DNA of 64,000 nt from Lichenicoccus roseus (GTDB lineage: Bacteria > Pseudomonadota > Alphaproteobacteria > Acetobacterales > Acetobacteraceae): contig NZ_VCDI01000009.1 in assembly GCF_005844085.1 (NCBI RefSeq), forward strand, positions 101,286 through 165,285, written 5' to 3'. The number at the start of each line of letters is the position of its first letter. Within the stretch, counting starts at the first letter, position 1. Position numbers and translations under genes: made by a program. Under the pieces are notes generated by a model that saw only the letters and a list, made by a program, of their open reading frames with translations, searched no databases and had not been told where the DNA came from. Below, in pieces: positions 8,114-17,073 of this stretch.

Positions 8114-8848
8114 ATGGGCTGCGCGGTCGTCATCGGCGCCTCGGGGGGCATCGGCGAGGCGCTGGTGCGTGCGTTGCTGCGACGGCCGGAGTTCGTGGCC
8201 GTGGTGGCGTTGTCGCGCGCAGGCGCCGCACCGGCCGATGTCGTCTCCGATCGCCTGATCCGGGGCCGGATCGATCTGCTTGACGAGGCCAGCATCGAAG
8301 GCGCGGTGCAGGGGCCGGTCGCCGCCGCCGGCTCGCCGCCAACCCTGGTGCTGGTCGCGACCGGGCTGCTGCACGGCGAGGGCGTCGGCCAGCCGGAGCG
8401 CAGCTGGCGATCGCTCGATGGCGACGCGCTGACCCAGGCCTGGCGGGTGAATGCGGTCGGTCCGGCGCTGGTCGCCAAGCACATGCTGCCGCTGCTGCCG
8501 CGCACCGGTCGCAGCGTGTTTGCGGCGCTGTCGGCGCGTGTCGGCAGCATCGGCGACAACCGCCTCGGCGGCTGGCACGCCTATCGCGCCTCGAAGGCGG
8601 GCCTGAACATGATCCTGCGCAACCTCGCCATCGAGCTTGCGCGCAGCCGGCCGGAGGCGATCTGTCTCGGACTGCATCCTGGCACGGTGGCGACCGGCCT
8701 CAGCAAGCCGTTCCAGGCGGGTGTTGCGGACGGCAAGCTGTTCACGCCGGAGTTCTGCGCCGAAAGCCTGCTGTCGGTGTGCGCGGGAGCAATACCGGCA
8801 CAGAGCGGCTCGGTGCTGGCGTGGGATGGGTTGGTGGTGGTGCCCTGA
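8114..8848 (+). CDS. short-chain dehydrogenase/reductase (CsgA/C-factor-like)
   Basis: A 244-residue classical-length SDR. It has the nucleotide-binding GASGGIGEAL at residues 8-17 and the catalytic YRASK (Tyr and Lys) near residue 155, with an upstream catalytic Ser in FAALSARVGS. The overall pattern (short chain, WRVNAVGPALVAKHMLPLL, HPGTVATGLSKPF) is closest to the C-factor/CsgA-like SDR branch. These oxidise or reduce alcohols with NAD(P); the substrate here is unknown. GAGG about 8 nt upstream lies inside the end of the preceding small gene, indicating coupling. Confidence 0.85.
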   Translation: MGCAVVIGASGGIGEALVRALLRRPEFVAVVALSRAGAAPADVVSDRLIRGRIDLLDEASIEGAVQGPVAAAGSPPTLVLVATGLLHGEGVGQPERSWRSLDGDALTQAWRVNAVGPALVAKHMLPLLPRTGRSVFAALSARVGSIGDNRLGGWHAYRASKAGLNMILRNLAIELARSRPEAICLGLHPGTVATGLSKPFQAGVADGKLFTPEFCAESLLSVCAGAIPAQSGSVLAWDGLVVVP

Positions 8849-8997
8849 ACAAGGCCGGCTCCTGCCGCCGGCGTATCGGTCCGTTGTTGACGCTCGATCC
8901 GTCACGGTGGCAGGATGACTTGGTCGTTGCACGATAAAGCTCTGCGACTTGCGGCGTTCTAGGATCGTCCTGTGTCAGGCTTCCCCGCATCGGCGCC

Positions 8998-10584
8998 ATG
9001 AGCAGAAAGCGATGTGCCGTCGTCCTCGTCGTCAAGGATGAGGCTGCCGACATCGCGTGCTGGCTGGCCTGGCATCATATCCATCGCTTCGACACCTGCA
9101 TCGTCTTCGACGACGACTCCACCGATGGGACCTGGGAAATCCTCGAGCATGCCGCAGGGGTGCAGGATATCAGGCTGTGTCGCACCCCCGGCTCGAGGGA
9201 GATATTCTTCAACCTGCGGCAGCAGATGGCCTACCGCATCGCGCTCCAGCTCTACGCGGACGAGTTCGAGTGGATCGCCTTCTTCGATGCGGACGAATAT
9301 GTCTCGTTTTCCGCCGGCCTCGATCTCGCAGGTTTTCTCGACCGCTTCGACGACGCCGACGGGATTGCCATCAACTGGTGCAACTATGGCAGCAGCAACC
9401 ACGCCCTGAAACCGCAGCTGCCGCCGGTCGAGGCCTATACCTGGCACGGCGACATGCAGCAGCCGATCAACCGGCACGTGAAAAGCATCGTGCGACCGAA
9501 TTCGGTCGGGCCGCACTGGCTGAACATGCACGCCTTCGACATCGCGCTCGATCGCTATCGCGACGCGAGCCACAACCGGTTCACCTGGGCCAGGCAACCC
9601 GGCATCATGAGTTCATCGCCAGACTGGTCGGTTGCCAAGCTGATGCACTTCCAGTGCCGGAGCATGGAAGATTTCCTCGCCCGCCTGCGCAAGCGGCCCG
9701 ATCTGCCTCAGGGGTCCAACCTGTGGCGCGGCTACGACGTCAACCAGGTCGAGGATCGCGCACCCCTGCGGCTTCTGCCTGCGCTGCATGCGCAACTCGC
9801 CCGCATCGCCGTCCCGGGCCGCCATGTTCCGCCGGCGCGGCCGTTCCGCAAGGAGACAGTCATGTCAGACGACAGCTACCAGGGACTGATCATCGACATC
9901 GGCGTGTCGGAGGGAAACGATACCGCCTATTACCTGGCGAAAGGCTTCCGGGTCATCGCGGTCGAGGCGGATCCGGAGCAATGTCGGGCCCTGCGCGACA
10001 GGTTCGCCGCCAGTATCGCCACCGGCGCGCTCCTGTTGTTGAACTTCGCCGCCGGCGAGCATTTTGGAGCATCGCTCGAGATCTTTGTCCATCGCGTCCA
10101 TCAGGGCATTTCCGGGATCGCCAAGCGTGCCGAAGTCACCGACGATTATGCGCGCCATGCGGTCACGACGATCGACTGGCGCACCCTGACCGCCCAGGCG
10201 GGCATTCCGCGCTATCTCAAGATCGACATCGAGGGAAACGAGCAGGCCTTCCTGACCGGCTTCCTTGCGCAGGGCGGTGTCCCCGAGTTCATTTCCGTCG
10301 AGTGCCACCTGCTCCAGCCGGTGGAGATGCTGTTCGAGGCCGGTTATCGCCGCTTCCGGCTGGTCGACCAAAAACCGGCGGGCGGCCTGCAGCTGCCACC
10401 TCGACAACTCGAGGGCAAGGCGCTGGCGTTCGCGGATTTCACGCATGCAAGCGGCCCGTTCGGGCTGGACCTGTTCGCTGACGGGATCTGGACAGATCTC
10501 GAGGACTTCAAGGCAGCCTGGACCGAGGCCCGTCCGCGGATGTCACGCACCTGGTTCGATTGCCATGCCTGGAAGCCGAGCTAG
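8998..10584 (+). CDS. glycosyltransferase (Glyco_tranf_2_4/GT92-like) fused to FkbM-type methyltransferase
   Basis: A 528-residue two-domain protein. Residues 1-275 are a GT-A-like glycosyltransferase of the DUF23/Glyco_tranf_2_4 kind, with LVVKDEAADIACWLAWH, VFDDDSTDGTWEIL and the metal/nucleotide-sugar motif FFDADEYV (DxD at 97-99). Residues 293-500 are a SAM-dependent FkbM methyltransferase, with IDIGVSEGNDTAYYL, VEADPEQC and YLKIDIEGNE. At the junction an in-frame ATG at 9862 (Met289) has a strong AAGGAG 6 nt upstream, so the methyltransferase could also be made alone. With the next gene it probably builds or decorates a surface polysaccharide, O-methylating a sugar. One polypeptide, or two products, cannot be decided from sequence. 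Confidence 0.8.
   Translation: MSRKRCAVVLVVKDEAADIACWLAWHHIHRFDTCIVFDDDSTDGTWEILEHAAGVQDIRLCRTPGSREIFFNLRQQMAYRIALQLYADEFEWIAFFDADEYVSFSAGLDLAGFLDRFDDADGIAINWCNYGSSNHALKPQLPPVEAYTWHGDMQQPINRHVKSIVRPNSVGPHWLNMHAFDIALDRYRDASHNRFTWARQPGIMSSSPDWSVAKLMHFQCRSMEDFLARLRKRPDLPQGSNLWRGYDVNQVEDRAPLRLLPALHAQLARIAVPGRHVPPARPFRKETVMSDDSYQGLIIDIGVSEGNDTAYYLAKGFRVIAVEADPEQCRALRDRFAASIATGALLLLNFAAGEHFGASLEIFVHRVHQGISGIAKRAEVTDDYARHAVTTIDWRTLTAQAGIPRYLKIDIEGNEQAFLTGFLAQGGVPEFISVECHLLQPVEMLFEAGYRRFRLVDQKPAGGLQLPPRQLEGKALAFADFTHASGPFGLDLFADGIWTDLEDFKAAWTEARPRMSRTWFDCHAWKPS
9850..9864 (+). promoter_or_regulatory. internal ribosome binding site and ATG at the domain junction
   Basis: AAGGAG (9850-9855) followed six bases later by ATG (9862-9864), in frame inside the glycosyltransferase-FkbM gene and exactly at the boundary between the domains. 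It is one of the best Shine-Dalgarno/start pairs in the window and could initiate a stand-alone methyltransferase of about 240 residues. Confidence 0.5.
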
Positions 10585-10608
10585 CGAAGACAGGAACAAG
10601 ACATAGTC

Positions 10609-11634
10609 ATGCTGGCGAAGTGCGAAAGCGTCCACGGTGGCCATCTCCTGGTTGTCGAAGATCCATCGAGCCGCCAAGCCCTCGACATCAGCTTCTATCC
10701 CGGCGCCCCTGGCGAGACACACCTGTTCCACAGCAACGGTCGCGCCGTAGCGGAAGGTGTCACGTATCTCGGCCTGCTGGGGCCGCATACTGCCCAGGGC
10801 GTTCTTCAGCGCATACCCGAACCCCTTGATCCAGCTCCCGGCGACTTCTCCTACATCTATGCCGGCTCGCTGCACGAATGGCACTATGGACATTTCCTGC
10901 TGAGCGGGTTGCCCCGGCTCTGGAACATGCGCGCGGTTATCGATGACACCACCCGCCTGGTCTATTGCGGTGACCGGTCCCCCGAGGAATTGTTCCGGAT
11001 CCCGTTCCTTGCGGATATTTTCTCCGCCCTGGGTTTGGGTTCCCATCACCTCATGCGTTTTCCCGCTGGCGCCCGCTTCAAGCGCATCACGGTCACGGCG
11101 CCGAGTTTCGAGGAGAACAACCTGGGCCACCTCGCCTACGCACGCCTCTGCAACCGCATCGGCGACATCCTCACCTTGAACCTGCCCTCAAAACCAAGTC
11201 GGCGTCCGCTTTATCTGTCGAAGCACAAGGTGCAACGGGGCGTGTCACGGGTGGTCAACGAAGGTGAGGTGGTCGACGAGTTGGTCCGCCTCGGAGCGGA
11301 CGTCGTATGCCCGGAGGAGTTGTCAATCGCAGAGCAGGTGCAGCTCTGGCGTGATCGCGCCGTCGTCTATGGCTTCATCGGATCAGCCTTCCATACCGGC
11401 ATCTTCAGTCGACGGCCACGCTGCGTCGTCCTGAACTCCGGTCCGATGGTCTGGTCGAACCAGCTGATCCTCGATTGCATCAACGGTGCCAGCGTCGACT
11501 ATTACTATTCGACCGCCGGCATCATCAACGCCGGCAGGAACGGTTCCTTCGGCAACAACTTCACGCTCAGTAACCCGGTCGATCTTGCCCGGGCGCTGCT
11601 GGAGCGGGCGCAGGCGGCATGCGAGGAGACCTGA
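10609..11634 (+). CDS. glycosyltransferase family 61 protein
   Basis: 341 residues with the DUF563/GT61 layout: a divergent N-terminal half, then FSYIYAGSLHEWHYGHFLLSGLPRLW containing the conserved Asn/His-type GHFLLSGLPRL segment, RPLYLSKHKVQRGVSRVVNE (the RxxR-type donor-binding region), and FIGSAFHTGIFSRRP near the C-terminus. GT61 enzymes transfer xylose, GlcNAc or related sugars. In bacteria they sit in capsule, holdfast or exopolysaccharide loci. The gene starts 24 nt after the glycosyltransferase-FkbM fusion on the same strand and probably shares its transcript. Confidence 0.8.
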   Translation: MLAKCESVHGGHLLVVEDPSSRQALDISFYPGAPGETHLFHSNGRAVAEGVTYLGLLGPHTAQGVLQRIPEPLDPAPGDFSYIYAGSLHEWHYGHFLLSGLPRLWNMRAVIDDTTRLVYCGDRSPEELFRIPFLADIFSALGLGSHHLMRFPAGARFKRITVTAPSFEENNLGHLAYARLCNRIGDILTLNLPSKPSRRPLYLSKHKVQRGVSRVVNEGEVVDELVRLGADVVCPEELSIAEQVQLWRDRAVVYGFIGSAFHTGIFSRRPRCVVLNSGPMVWSNQLILDCINGASVDYYYSTAGIINAGRNGSFGNNFTLSNPVDLARALLERAQAACEET

Positions 11635-11707
11635 TTTCGGAAAGGAACCACCGGACCCCTCGGATGCTCATCGTTCGATGACGCGATCGACCGAACAAGG
11701 GAACACC

Positions 11708-12856
11708 ATGCCTGCGAGCATCCGTCCGACGCTGCGCCACGTTGCCATCACGCTGCTGACTGCGCTGACCGCGGCCCTTGCGGCACTGGCGGCTCGCGGA
11801 CGCTGGGGTTCGCGCCGCCCGGAGGTGCTGGCTGCTCCCGGGCCGGTCGAACGGGTAGCCCATCAACCAGGTGACGGGCGACCGGATGCGCGGCAGGCTG
11901 CCGGTCGACCGGACGAGAGCGAAGCGCACCCAGGCCGCGGCGCCGACAGTCCCACCGAGATCCCGCCGCGCGGCTGGCTCGAGATCGCCAAGCGGACCTT
12001 CCAGCAGATCGGCGAGGACCGGGTGATGGACGAGGCGGCGTCGGTCACCTTCTACACCCTGCTGGCGCTGTTCCCGGCGATGGCGGCGCTGGTCTCGCTC
12101 TATGGCCTGGTCGCCGATCCGCACACGATCTCGGAGAACCTCAGCGCAGTCTCCGGCTTCGTGCCGGGCGGAGGCGTGCAGATCATCAGCGACCAGCTCA
12201 AGTCGCTGACCTCGGGACCACCCAAGGCGCTCGGGTTCGGCGTCATCCTCGGGCTCGCGACCTCGCTCTGGAGCGCCAATGCCGGCATCAAGGGCCTCTT
12301 CGACGCGCTGAACGTGGTCTACGACGAGAAGGAGGAGCGCAGCTTCATCAGGCGCACCCTCATCACGCTGGGCTTCACGATCGGCGCCCTGGTGTTCCTC
12401 ATCCTGGTGATCGCCGGCATCGTGGCATTGCCCGCGGCGCTGAACTTCGTCGGCCTGCAGCAGACCACGGCGATCCTGCTCAAGCTGGCACGTTGGCCGA
12501 TCCTGCTGGTGATGCTCGCCTTGCTGCTGGCCTGCGTCTACCGCTACGGCCCGAGCCGCCGCCCGGCGCGGTGGCGCTGGGTGAGCTGGGGCAGCGCGCT
12601 TGCCACCGTCGTCTGGCTGCTGGTCTCGTTGCTGTTCTCGTACTACGTCGAGCATTTCGGCAACTACAACAAGACCTATGGCTCGCTCGGCGCCGCGGTC
12701 GGCTTCATGACCTGGATCTGGATCTCGTCGATCGTGGTGCTGTCGGGTGCCGAGCTGAACGCCGAGATGGAGCACCAGACCGCCCGCGATTCAACCCACG
12801 GCGCCGAGAAGCCGATGGGTGCACGCCGGGCCAGCATGGCGGACAAGGTCGCCTGA
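11708..12856 (+). CDS. YihY/virulence factor BrkB family membrane protein
   Basis: 382 residues. A first hydrophobic segment near residues 10-28 is followed by a charged, proline-rich linker to about residue 85. The YihY domain then begins, with DEAASVTFYTLLALFPAMAALVSLYG, SNAGIKGLFDALNVVYDEKEERSFI and FGNYNKTYGSLGAAVGFMTWIWIS. These motifs match the YihY/BrkB family of six-helix inner-membrane proteins, whose molecular role is not settled (it is not RNase BN). AAGGGA 6 nt upstream supports the ATG at 11708; an in-frame ATG at 11678 is possible. It converges with the SDR at 12939. Confidence 0.88.
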   Translation: MPASIRPTLRHVAITLLTALTAALAALAARGRWGSRRPEVLAAPGPVERVAHQPGDGRPDARQAAGRPDESEAHPGRGADSPTEIPPRGWLEIAKRTFQQIGEDRVMDEAASVTFYTLLALFPAMAALVSLYGLVADPHTISENLSAVSGFVPGGGVQIISDQLKSLTSGPPKALGFGVILGLATSLWSANAGIKGLFDALNVVYDEKEERSFIRRTLITLGFTIGALVFLILVIAGIVALPAALNFVGLQQTTAILLKLARWPILLVMLALLLACVYRYGPSRRPARWRWVSWGSALATVVWLLVSLLFSYYVEHFGNYNKTYGSLGAAVGFMTWIWISSIVVLSGAELNAEMEHQTARDSTHGAEKPMGARRASMADKVA

Positions 12857-12927
12857 GTGTTCCCTGGCAGACGGGTGGCATCGGAACAGGCGCCCCGCGG
12901 CATTCGGTGCGTGAGAGACCCTCGGGC

Positions 12928-12950
12928 CCCGGGGCCTCCTAGGCCCCGGG
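12928..12950. terminator. strong hairpin between convergent genes
   Basis: A perfect 10-bp stem (CCCGGGGCCT with AGGCCCCGGG) and a 3-nt loop, lying between the YihY gene (ends 12856) and the convergent SDR, and including the SDR stop codon. There is no U-tract on either strand, so it could act as an mRNA-end stabiliser or a bidirectional, Rho-assisted terminator. Confidence 0.5.
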
Positions 12951-13715
12951 AAGCGTCACGCCGCTGAGGCGCGCGCAGGCAGCCAGCAGCATGTCCTGTC
13001 GCACCGGATCGTGCACCGCGCCGCTCGGCTTGCGCGGCTGCATATGGAAGAAATACCCGCCGGACACCTCCGTCCCGGGCTCACCGCCGGCTGCCAGCCA
13101 GGCCTGGGTCCGCGGGGCCGCGTCCAGGTCGCCGGTGGCATGCGATCCGCCCATCTTCGTCGCCACCCAGCCGGGTTCCAGCGCGTTGCTGCGCACCTCC
13201 GGCCAGCGCCGGCCGACGGCGTTGGCCAGCAGCACGTCGTGCAGCTTGGTGTCGGAGTAGGCCTGGTTGCCGCGCCATGGCCGCGTCTCCCAGTTCAGGT
13301 CGGCAAGGCTCGCATCGCCGCGACGATGCAGCTCCGAGCTGACATACACCAGGCGCCGGGGCCTGTGGATCAGCGCCGTCAGCAGGTAGGGCGCCAGCGT
13401 GTTGACGGCGAACACATGCGCCAGCCCGTCCTCGGTCTCGATGCGCCGGCGCTCCCGGAAGCCGACCGCGGCATTGTGGATCACCGCGTCGAAGGCGCCG
13501 AGGGCATTGACCTGGGCGGCGACGTCGCGGACCTGGCCGATGCTGGAGAAATCACCTGTGACGACGGCTTCGGCCCTGGGAAGCGCCGCGATGGCGTCCC
13601 GGCTGCGCGCCTCGTTCCGGGCGTGCAGGACTACGGCATGGCCCTGCTCGATCAGCAGCCGCGCGGCCAGAAGTCCCAGGCCATCCGATGATCCGGTGAT
13701 GAAGATACGCGCCAT
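12939..13715 (-). CDS. SDR family oxidoreductase
   Basis: 258 residues. Classical SDR: FITGSSDGLGLLAARLL at the N-terminus binds NAD(P), HNAAVG follows in the fourth strand, VYVSSELHRRG carries the catalytic Ser, and YSDTKLHD the Tyr-x-x-x-Lys pair. The pattern with ELHRRG and WRGNQAYSDTKL resembles the retinol-dehydrogenase/WW-domain-oxidoreductase-like branch of SDRs seen in bacteria. The start at 13715 has a G-rich stretch upstream; a longer reading frame to 13934 runs into the divergent neighbour and is less likely. The real substrate is unknown. Confidence 0.85.
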   Translation of the reverse strand: MARIFITGSSDGLGLLAARLLIEQGHAVVLHARNEARSRDAIAALPRAEAVVTGDFSSIGQVRDVAAQVNALGAFDAVIHNAAVGFRERRRIETEDGLAHVFAVNTLAPYLLTALIHRPRRLVYVSSELHRRGDASLADLNWETRPWRGNQAYSDTKLHDVLLANAVGRRWPEVRSNALEPGWVATKMGGSHATGDLDAAPRTQAWLAAGGEPGTEVSGGYFFHMQPRKPSGAVHDPVRQDMLLAACARLSGVTLPGA

Positions 13716-13815
13716 GTTCGAGCCCCCGGGTCCTGCAGATCCAAGGTGCAACTCCGCACAGGCCTTCGGGCTGCCCCTTGCATTGCGGCGGAGCATGATC
13801 GAGCCTGATGCCGTG

Positions 13816-14511
13816 ATGAACGCAACAGCCACCGGCACATTCTTCACGCCGGCGCAGCGCCGGACGGTCGCCGCGGCGATGGCGCGGATCATCCCCTCCG
13901 ACGCCACCCCGGGCGCCGCCGAGGCGGGCACCATCGATTTCCTGGAGCGCTACCTCTCGGGCACCGGGTTCGTCTATGCGCGGCCCGACGGCAGCGGCTT
14001 CGAGACTCTGACCGGACGCAGCGAGCAGGCCTGGCGCAGCCGCATCGAGACCATGCGCGCGAAGTATGTCGAGGGCATCGCCGGTCTCGATGCGCGCAGC
14101 CGGCGATCGCATGGCGGCGTCTTCGCGGACCTCGAGCCCGGGCAGCAGGACGAGGTCCTGCGCGCCGTTGAGCGCCGGGATGGCCTGCCGGACAGCACGC
14201 TGTCGCCTGCGTATGCGATCGGTGGCCCGTCCGCCTCGGGCCCCGCGCTGCAGCAGACCAGTACCGAGGTCGATCTCGACTTCTTTGCGCTTCTGGTCGC
14301 GCATACGCGGCAGGGCTTCTACGCAGACCCGATCTATGGCGGCAACCGCGACCATGTAGGTTGGCGCGTCATCGGCTTCCCCGGGCCGGCCTCGCTCGCC
14401 GAGGTGCATGCCGGCCGCTACTCCACCCTCGACTGGTTTGCCGACGGGCACACGGACCCGTCGCCCGAGAAGCGGGAGGCGCATCGTGGCGTCGACGGTC
14501 GGAACTCGTAG
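13816..14511 (+). CDS. gluconate 2-dehydrogenase subunit 3 family protein
   Basis: 231 residues matching the small-subunit family of membrane or periplasmic FAD-GMC dehydrogenases, with FFTPAQRRTVAAAMARIIPSD at the N-terminus, AGTIDFLERYLSG, and FFALLVAHTRQGFYADPIYGGNRDHVGWRVIGFPG near the end. In gluconate and glycoside dehydrogenases this subunit accompanies the flavoprotein and aids its folding or export. I see no Tat or Sec signal, unlike many relatives. The start was placed at 13816 to fit the usual N-terminus; an in-frame ATG at 13795 also exists. It overlaps the GMC gene by 26 bp, and the two form one unit. Confidence 0.85.
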   Translation: MNATATGTFFTPAQRRTVAAAMARIIPSDATPGAAEAGTIDFLERYLSGTGFVYARPDGSGFETLTGRSEQAWRSRIETMRAKYVEGIAGLDARSRRSHGGVFADLEPGQQDEVLRAVERRDGLPDSTLSPAYAIGGPSASGPALQQTSTEVDLDFFALLVAHTRQGFYADPIYGGNRDHVGWRVIGFPGPASLAEVHAGRYSTLDWFADGHTDPSPEKREAHRGVDGRNS

Positions 14512-16189
14512 CAGCGGACCACGTGCAGGCAGGCCAGAGCGGGCCGAAGTCTGCATCATCGGTGCCGGAGCGTCCGGCGCCACCGCCGCCAAGGTGCTGA
14601 CAGAGGCCGGGGTGCGCGTGGTCGCACTCGAACGTGGGCCCTGGCGCAGGCGGGAGAGCTTCGGCGGCGACGAGCTTGCCAACATCAACCGGTACAACCT
14701 CTGGCCCGACCCGCTGCTGAACCCGCGCACCGCCCGCACCTCGGCGAGCGAGCCGGCTAGACGCGAGCTGTTCTGTCCGGTGCCGCAGATGGTCGGCGGC
14801 GGCACGGTGCACTGGCAGGGCTGGCTGCCACGTTTCACGCCGGACGATTTCCGCCTGCGCAGCGTCGCCGGCGCGTTGCCGGGGACGACGCTGGCGGACT
14901 GGCCGATCAGCTACGACGAGCTCGAGCCGTACTACGACCGCGTCGAATGGGCGTTCGGCGTCTCGGGCCTTGCCGGCGCGAACCGGTTCGAGGGGCCGCG
15001 CAGCCGGGGCTATCCGTGCCGGCCGATGCCGATGTCGCGCTATGCCGCCAAGTTCCACGCGGGCTGTGCCGAGCTTGGCTGGAACTCCTTCCCGACGCCT
15101 CAGGCGGCGCTTTCGGAGCCCTTCGGGGTTCGCCCGGCGACCGTCATCAGCGCCTTCGCGCAGCAGCATGGCGACCCTACCGGCACCCGCTCCAGCGCGC
15201 TGAACGTGTTCATCCCCGACGCGGTCGCCTCCGGGCGCTACGACCTGCGTCCGGACTGCATCGTGCGCGAGCTGACCCTGGACGGCGCGGGCCGGGTGAA
15301 AAGCGCCCTCTACGAGGATGCCGAGGGTAACCTGTTCGAGCAGGAGGCGGATGTCTTCCTGCTGGCCTGCGGCGCCGTGGAGACGGCGCGGCTGCTGCTG
15401 CTGTCGAAGTCCGGCCGGTTTCCGGATGGCCTTGCCAACGGCAGTGACCTGGTCGGGCGCAACGTCACCTTCCACGAATACAGCGCCGCGGTCGGCGTGT
15501 TCGACGACCCGGTCTATGCCTGGGCCGGCGGCGGCTATGTCAGCGCGTCGAGCTTCCAGTTCTACGGTCACGACGCGCGACGCGGCTTCGTCGGCGGCGG
15601 CCATATCGCGGCCGCCGGAGTGGGCATTCCGCTGCCGATCAACTGGCGCCTTCCCGGTGCGCCCGCCTGGGGTGCCGAGGCCAAGCGGATCGACCGCGAG
15701 GCGTTCAACCACTCGATGGCGGTCGCCATGGTGCTGCACGACATGCCGCAGCACGACAACCGCATCGATCTCGACGACGCGGTGGTGGATGCCTGGGGGC
15801 TGCCGGTGGCGCGGGTGACGCTTCGGCCGCACCGCAACGACCTCGACCAGGGCCGCTACCTGATCGACCGCAGCGCGGAGATCCTCGAGGCCGCCCGCGC
15901 CTCCAGCGTGACCAGGGTCTATGCCGACCGGGTGACCGGCAACTGCTCGCACCAGCACGGCACTGCCCGCATGGGCGGCGATCCGGCCACCTCGGTGCTC
16001 AACCGCTGGTGCCAGTCGCACGAGGTGGACAACCTGTTCGCGGTCGACGGCTCGTCGTTCCCGACCGCGACCGGGGCCAATCCGACACTCACGATCATGG
16101 CCAACGCCTGGCGCGTCGCCGAGCACATCGTGCGGCAGCGCGGACGGTTCGGGGCGGCCACCCGGACGGCGGCGAGGGCGACGGCATGA
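14486..16189 (+). CDS. GMC family FAD oxidoreductase (gluconate/glycoside 3-dehydrogenase-like large subunit)
   Basis: 567 residues from a GTG start preceded by GGGAGG at 6 nt, overlapping the small-subunit gene. The FAD-binding VCIIGAGASGATAAKVL is near the N-terminus. MVGGGTVHWQGWLPRF is the GMC flavin-attachment region. NCSHQHGTARMGGDP carries the catalytic His, and GANPTLTIMANAWRVAEHI completes the C-terminal GMC signature. Such enzymes oxidise a sugar hydroxyl and pass electrons to a cytochrome or quinone. With a subunit-3 partner and a TIM-barrel isomerase downstream, oxidation at C3 of a glycoside or sugar is a reasonable inference. No cytochrome c subunit is nearby. Confidence 0.88.
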   Translation: MASTVGTRSSGPRAGRPERAEVCIIGAGASGATAAKVLTEAGVRVVALERGPWRRRESFGGDELANINRYNLWPDPLLNPRTARTSASEPARRELFCPVPQMVGGGTVHWQGWLPRFTPDDFRLRSVAGALPGTTLADWPISYDELEPYYDRVEWAFGVSGLAGANRFEGPRSRGYPCRPMPMSRYAAKFHAGCAELGWNSFPTPQAALSEPFGVRPATVISAFAQQHGDPTGTRSSALNVFIPDAVASGRYDLRPDCIVRELTLDGAGRVKSALYEDAEGNLFEQEADVFLLACGAVETARLLLLSKSGRFPDGLANGSDLVGRNVTFHEYSAAVGVFDDPVYAWAGGGYVSASSFQFYGHDARRGFVGGGHIAAAGVGIPLPINWRLPGAPAWGAEAKRIDREAFNHSMAVAMVLHDMPQHDNRIDLDDAVVDAWGLPVARVTLRPHRNDLDQGRYLIDRSAEILEAARASSVTRVYADRVTGNCSHQHGTARMGGDPATSVLNRWCQSHEVDNLFAVDGSSFPTATGANPTLTIMANAWRVAEHIVRQRGRFGAATRTAARATA

Positions 16190-17010
16190 ACGAGTGGCGC
16201 TACGCCTACCACGCCAACTGCTGGGGGCCGCTCGGCGGCAACGCGGTGGGAGTTACCTCCATCGCGCAGCTCACCTACCGCACCTTCGGCGACATGGCGC
16301 TCGCGGCGCGCGAGATCGCCGCGGCCGGCTACGCGGGCATCGAGTTCTTCGACGGCAACATCCTGGACGGGGAGGCCGACGATCATGCCGCCCTGCGCGC
16401 CACCCTGGAGGAAACCGGGCTGCAGCTGGTTGCCGTCTACGGCGGCGCCAACTTCATCTTCGGGGACATCCTGGACGAGGAGCTGGACCGCATTGCGCGC
16501 GCGGCCCGCGCGGCGCAGGCGCTGGGCGGCGAGCATCTGGTGGTCGGCGGCGGCGCCACGCGGGTGTCCGGGCTGCGCCACGGCGATTTCGAATCGCTTG
16601 CACGCGGCCTCGACCGCGTCGTGACGATCGCGCGCACCTGCGGCCTGCGCGCGCATTATCACCCGCATCTGTCGACCATCGTCGAGGGACCCGAGGCGGT
16701 GCGGCGCATCCTCGCCATGACCGGGATCGGGTTCTGCCCCGACACCGCGCATCTCGCGGCCGCCGGCGGCATCCCGGCCGAGATGGTGCGCGAGCACGCG
16801 GACCGCATTTCCTACATCCATCTCAAGGGCTGGCGGCGCGAGCCGTTCACCTTCACCCCGGTGGACGAAGGCGATTGCGACAACGCCGCCGTGCTGCAGA
16901 CGCTGAAGCAGATCGGCTATCGCGGCTGGATCACCAACGAGCTCGACCTCTGGCCCGACCCGGTGGACGGCGCCCGGCGCAGCCTGGCGTTCGTACGAGG
17001 ACACGCCTGA
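16186..17010 (+). CDS. sugar phosphate isomerase/epimerase family TIM-barrel protein
   Basis: 274 residues of the xylose-isomerase-like TIM-barrel family (AP endonuclease 2 fold). Metal-ligand positions are visible: GIEFFDG, a loop with HYHPHLSTIVEG, FCPDTAHLAAAGG, YIHLKGW and the final WITNELD. These are arranged as in inosose dehydratase (IolE) and 3-keto-sugar isomerases or epimerases. The start overlaps the GMC stop as ATGA. Its place directly after a GMC dehydrogenase suggests that it processes the keto-sugar product by isomerisation, epimerisation or beta-elimination; which of these is not visible. Confidence 0.85.
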   Translation: MNEWRYAYHANCWGPLGGNAVGVTSIAQLTYRTFGDMALAAREIAAAGYAGIEFFDGNILDGEADDHAALRATLEETGLQLVAVYGGANFIFGDILDEELDRIARAARAAQALGGEHLVVGGGATRVSGLRHGDFESLARGLDRVVTIARTCGLRAHYHPHLSTIVEGPEAVRRILAMTGIGFCPDTAHLAAAGGIPAEMVREHADRISYIHLKGWRREPFTFTPVDEGDCDNAAVLQTLKQIGYRGWITNELDLWPDPVDGARRSLAFVRGHA

Positions 17011-17018
17011 GGATCGGG

Positions 17019-17036
17019 GTCCCGGGCTCCCGGGAC
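17019..17036. terminator. hairpin between convergent sugar-oxidation and ABC-transporter units
   Basis: A perfect 8-bp GC-rich stem (GTCCCGGG/CCCGGGAC) around a 2-nt centre, just after the TIM-barrel gene. A second GC inverted repeat, GGCCC...CCGGGGCC, follows within 20 bases. It lies between convergent operons and probably marks the end of one or both transcripts. Confidence 0.4.
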
Positions 17037-17073
17037 GCGGCCCTGCCAGCCCGGGGCCGGTCCCTGACCTTCC

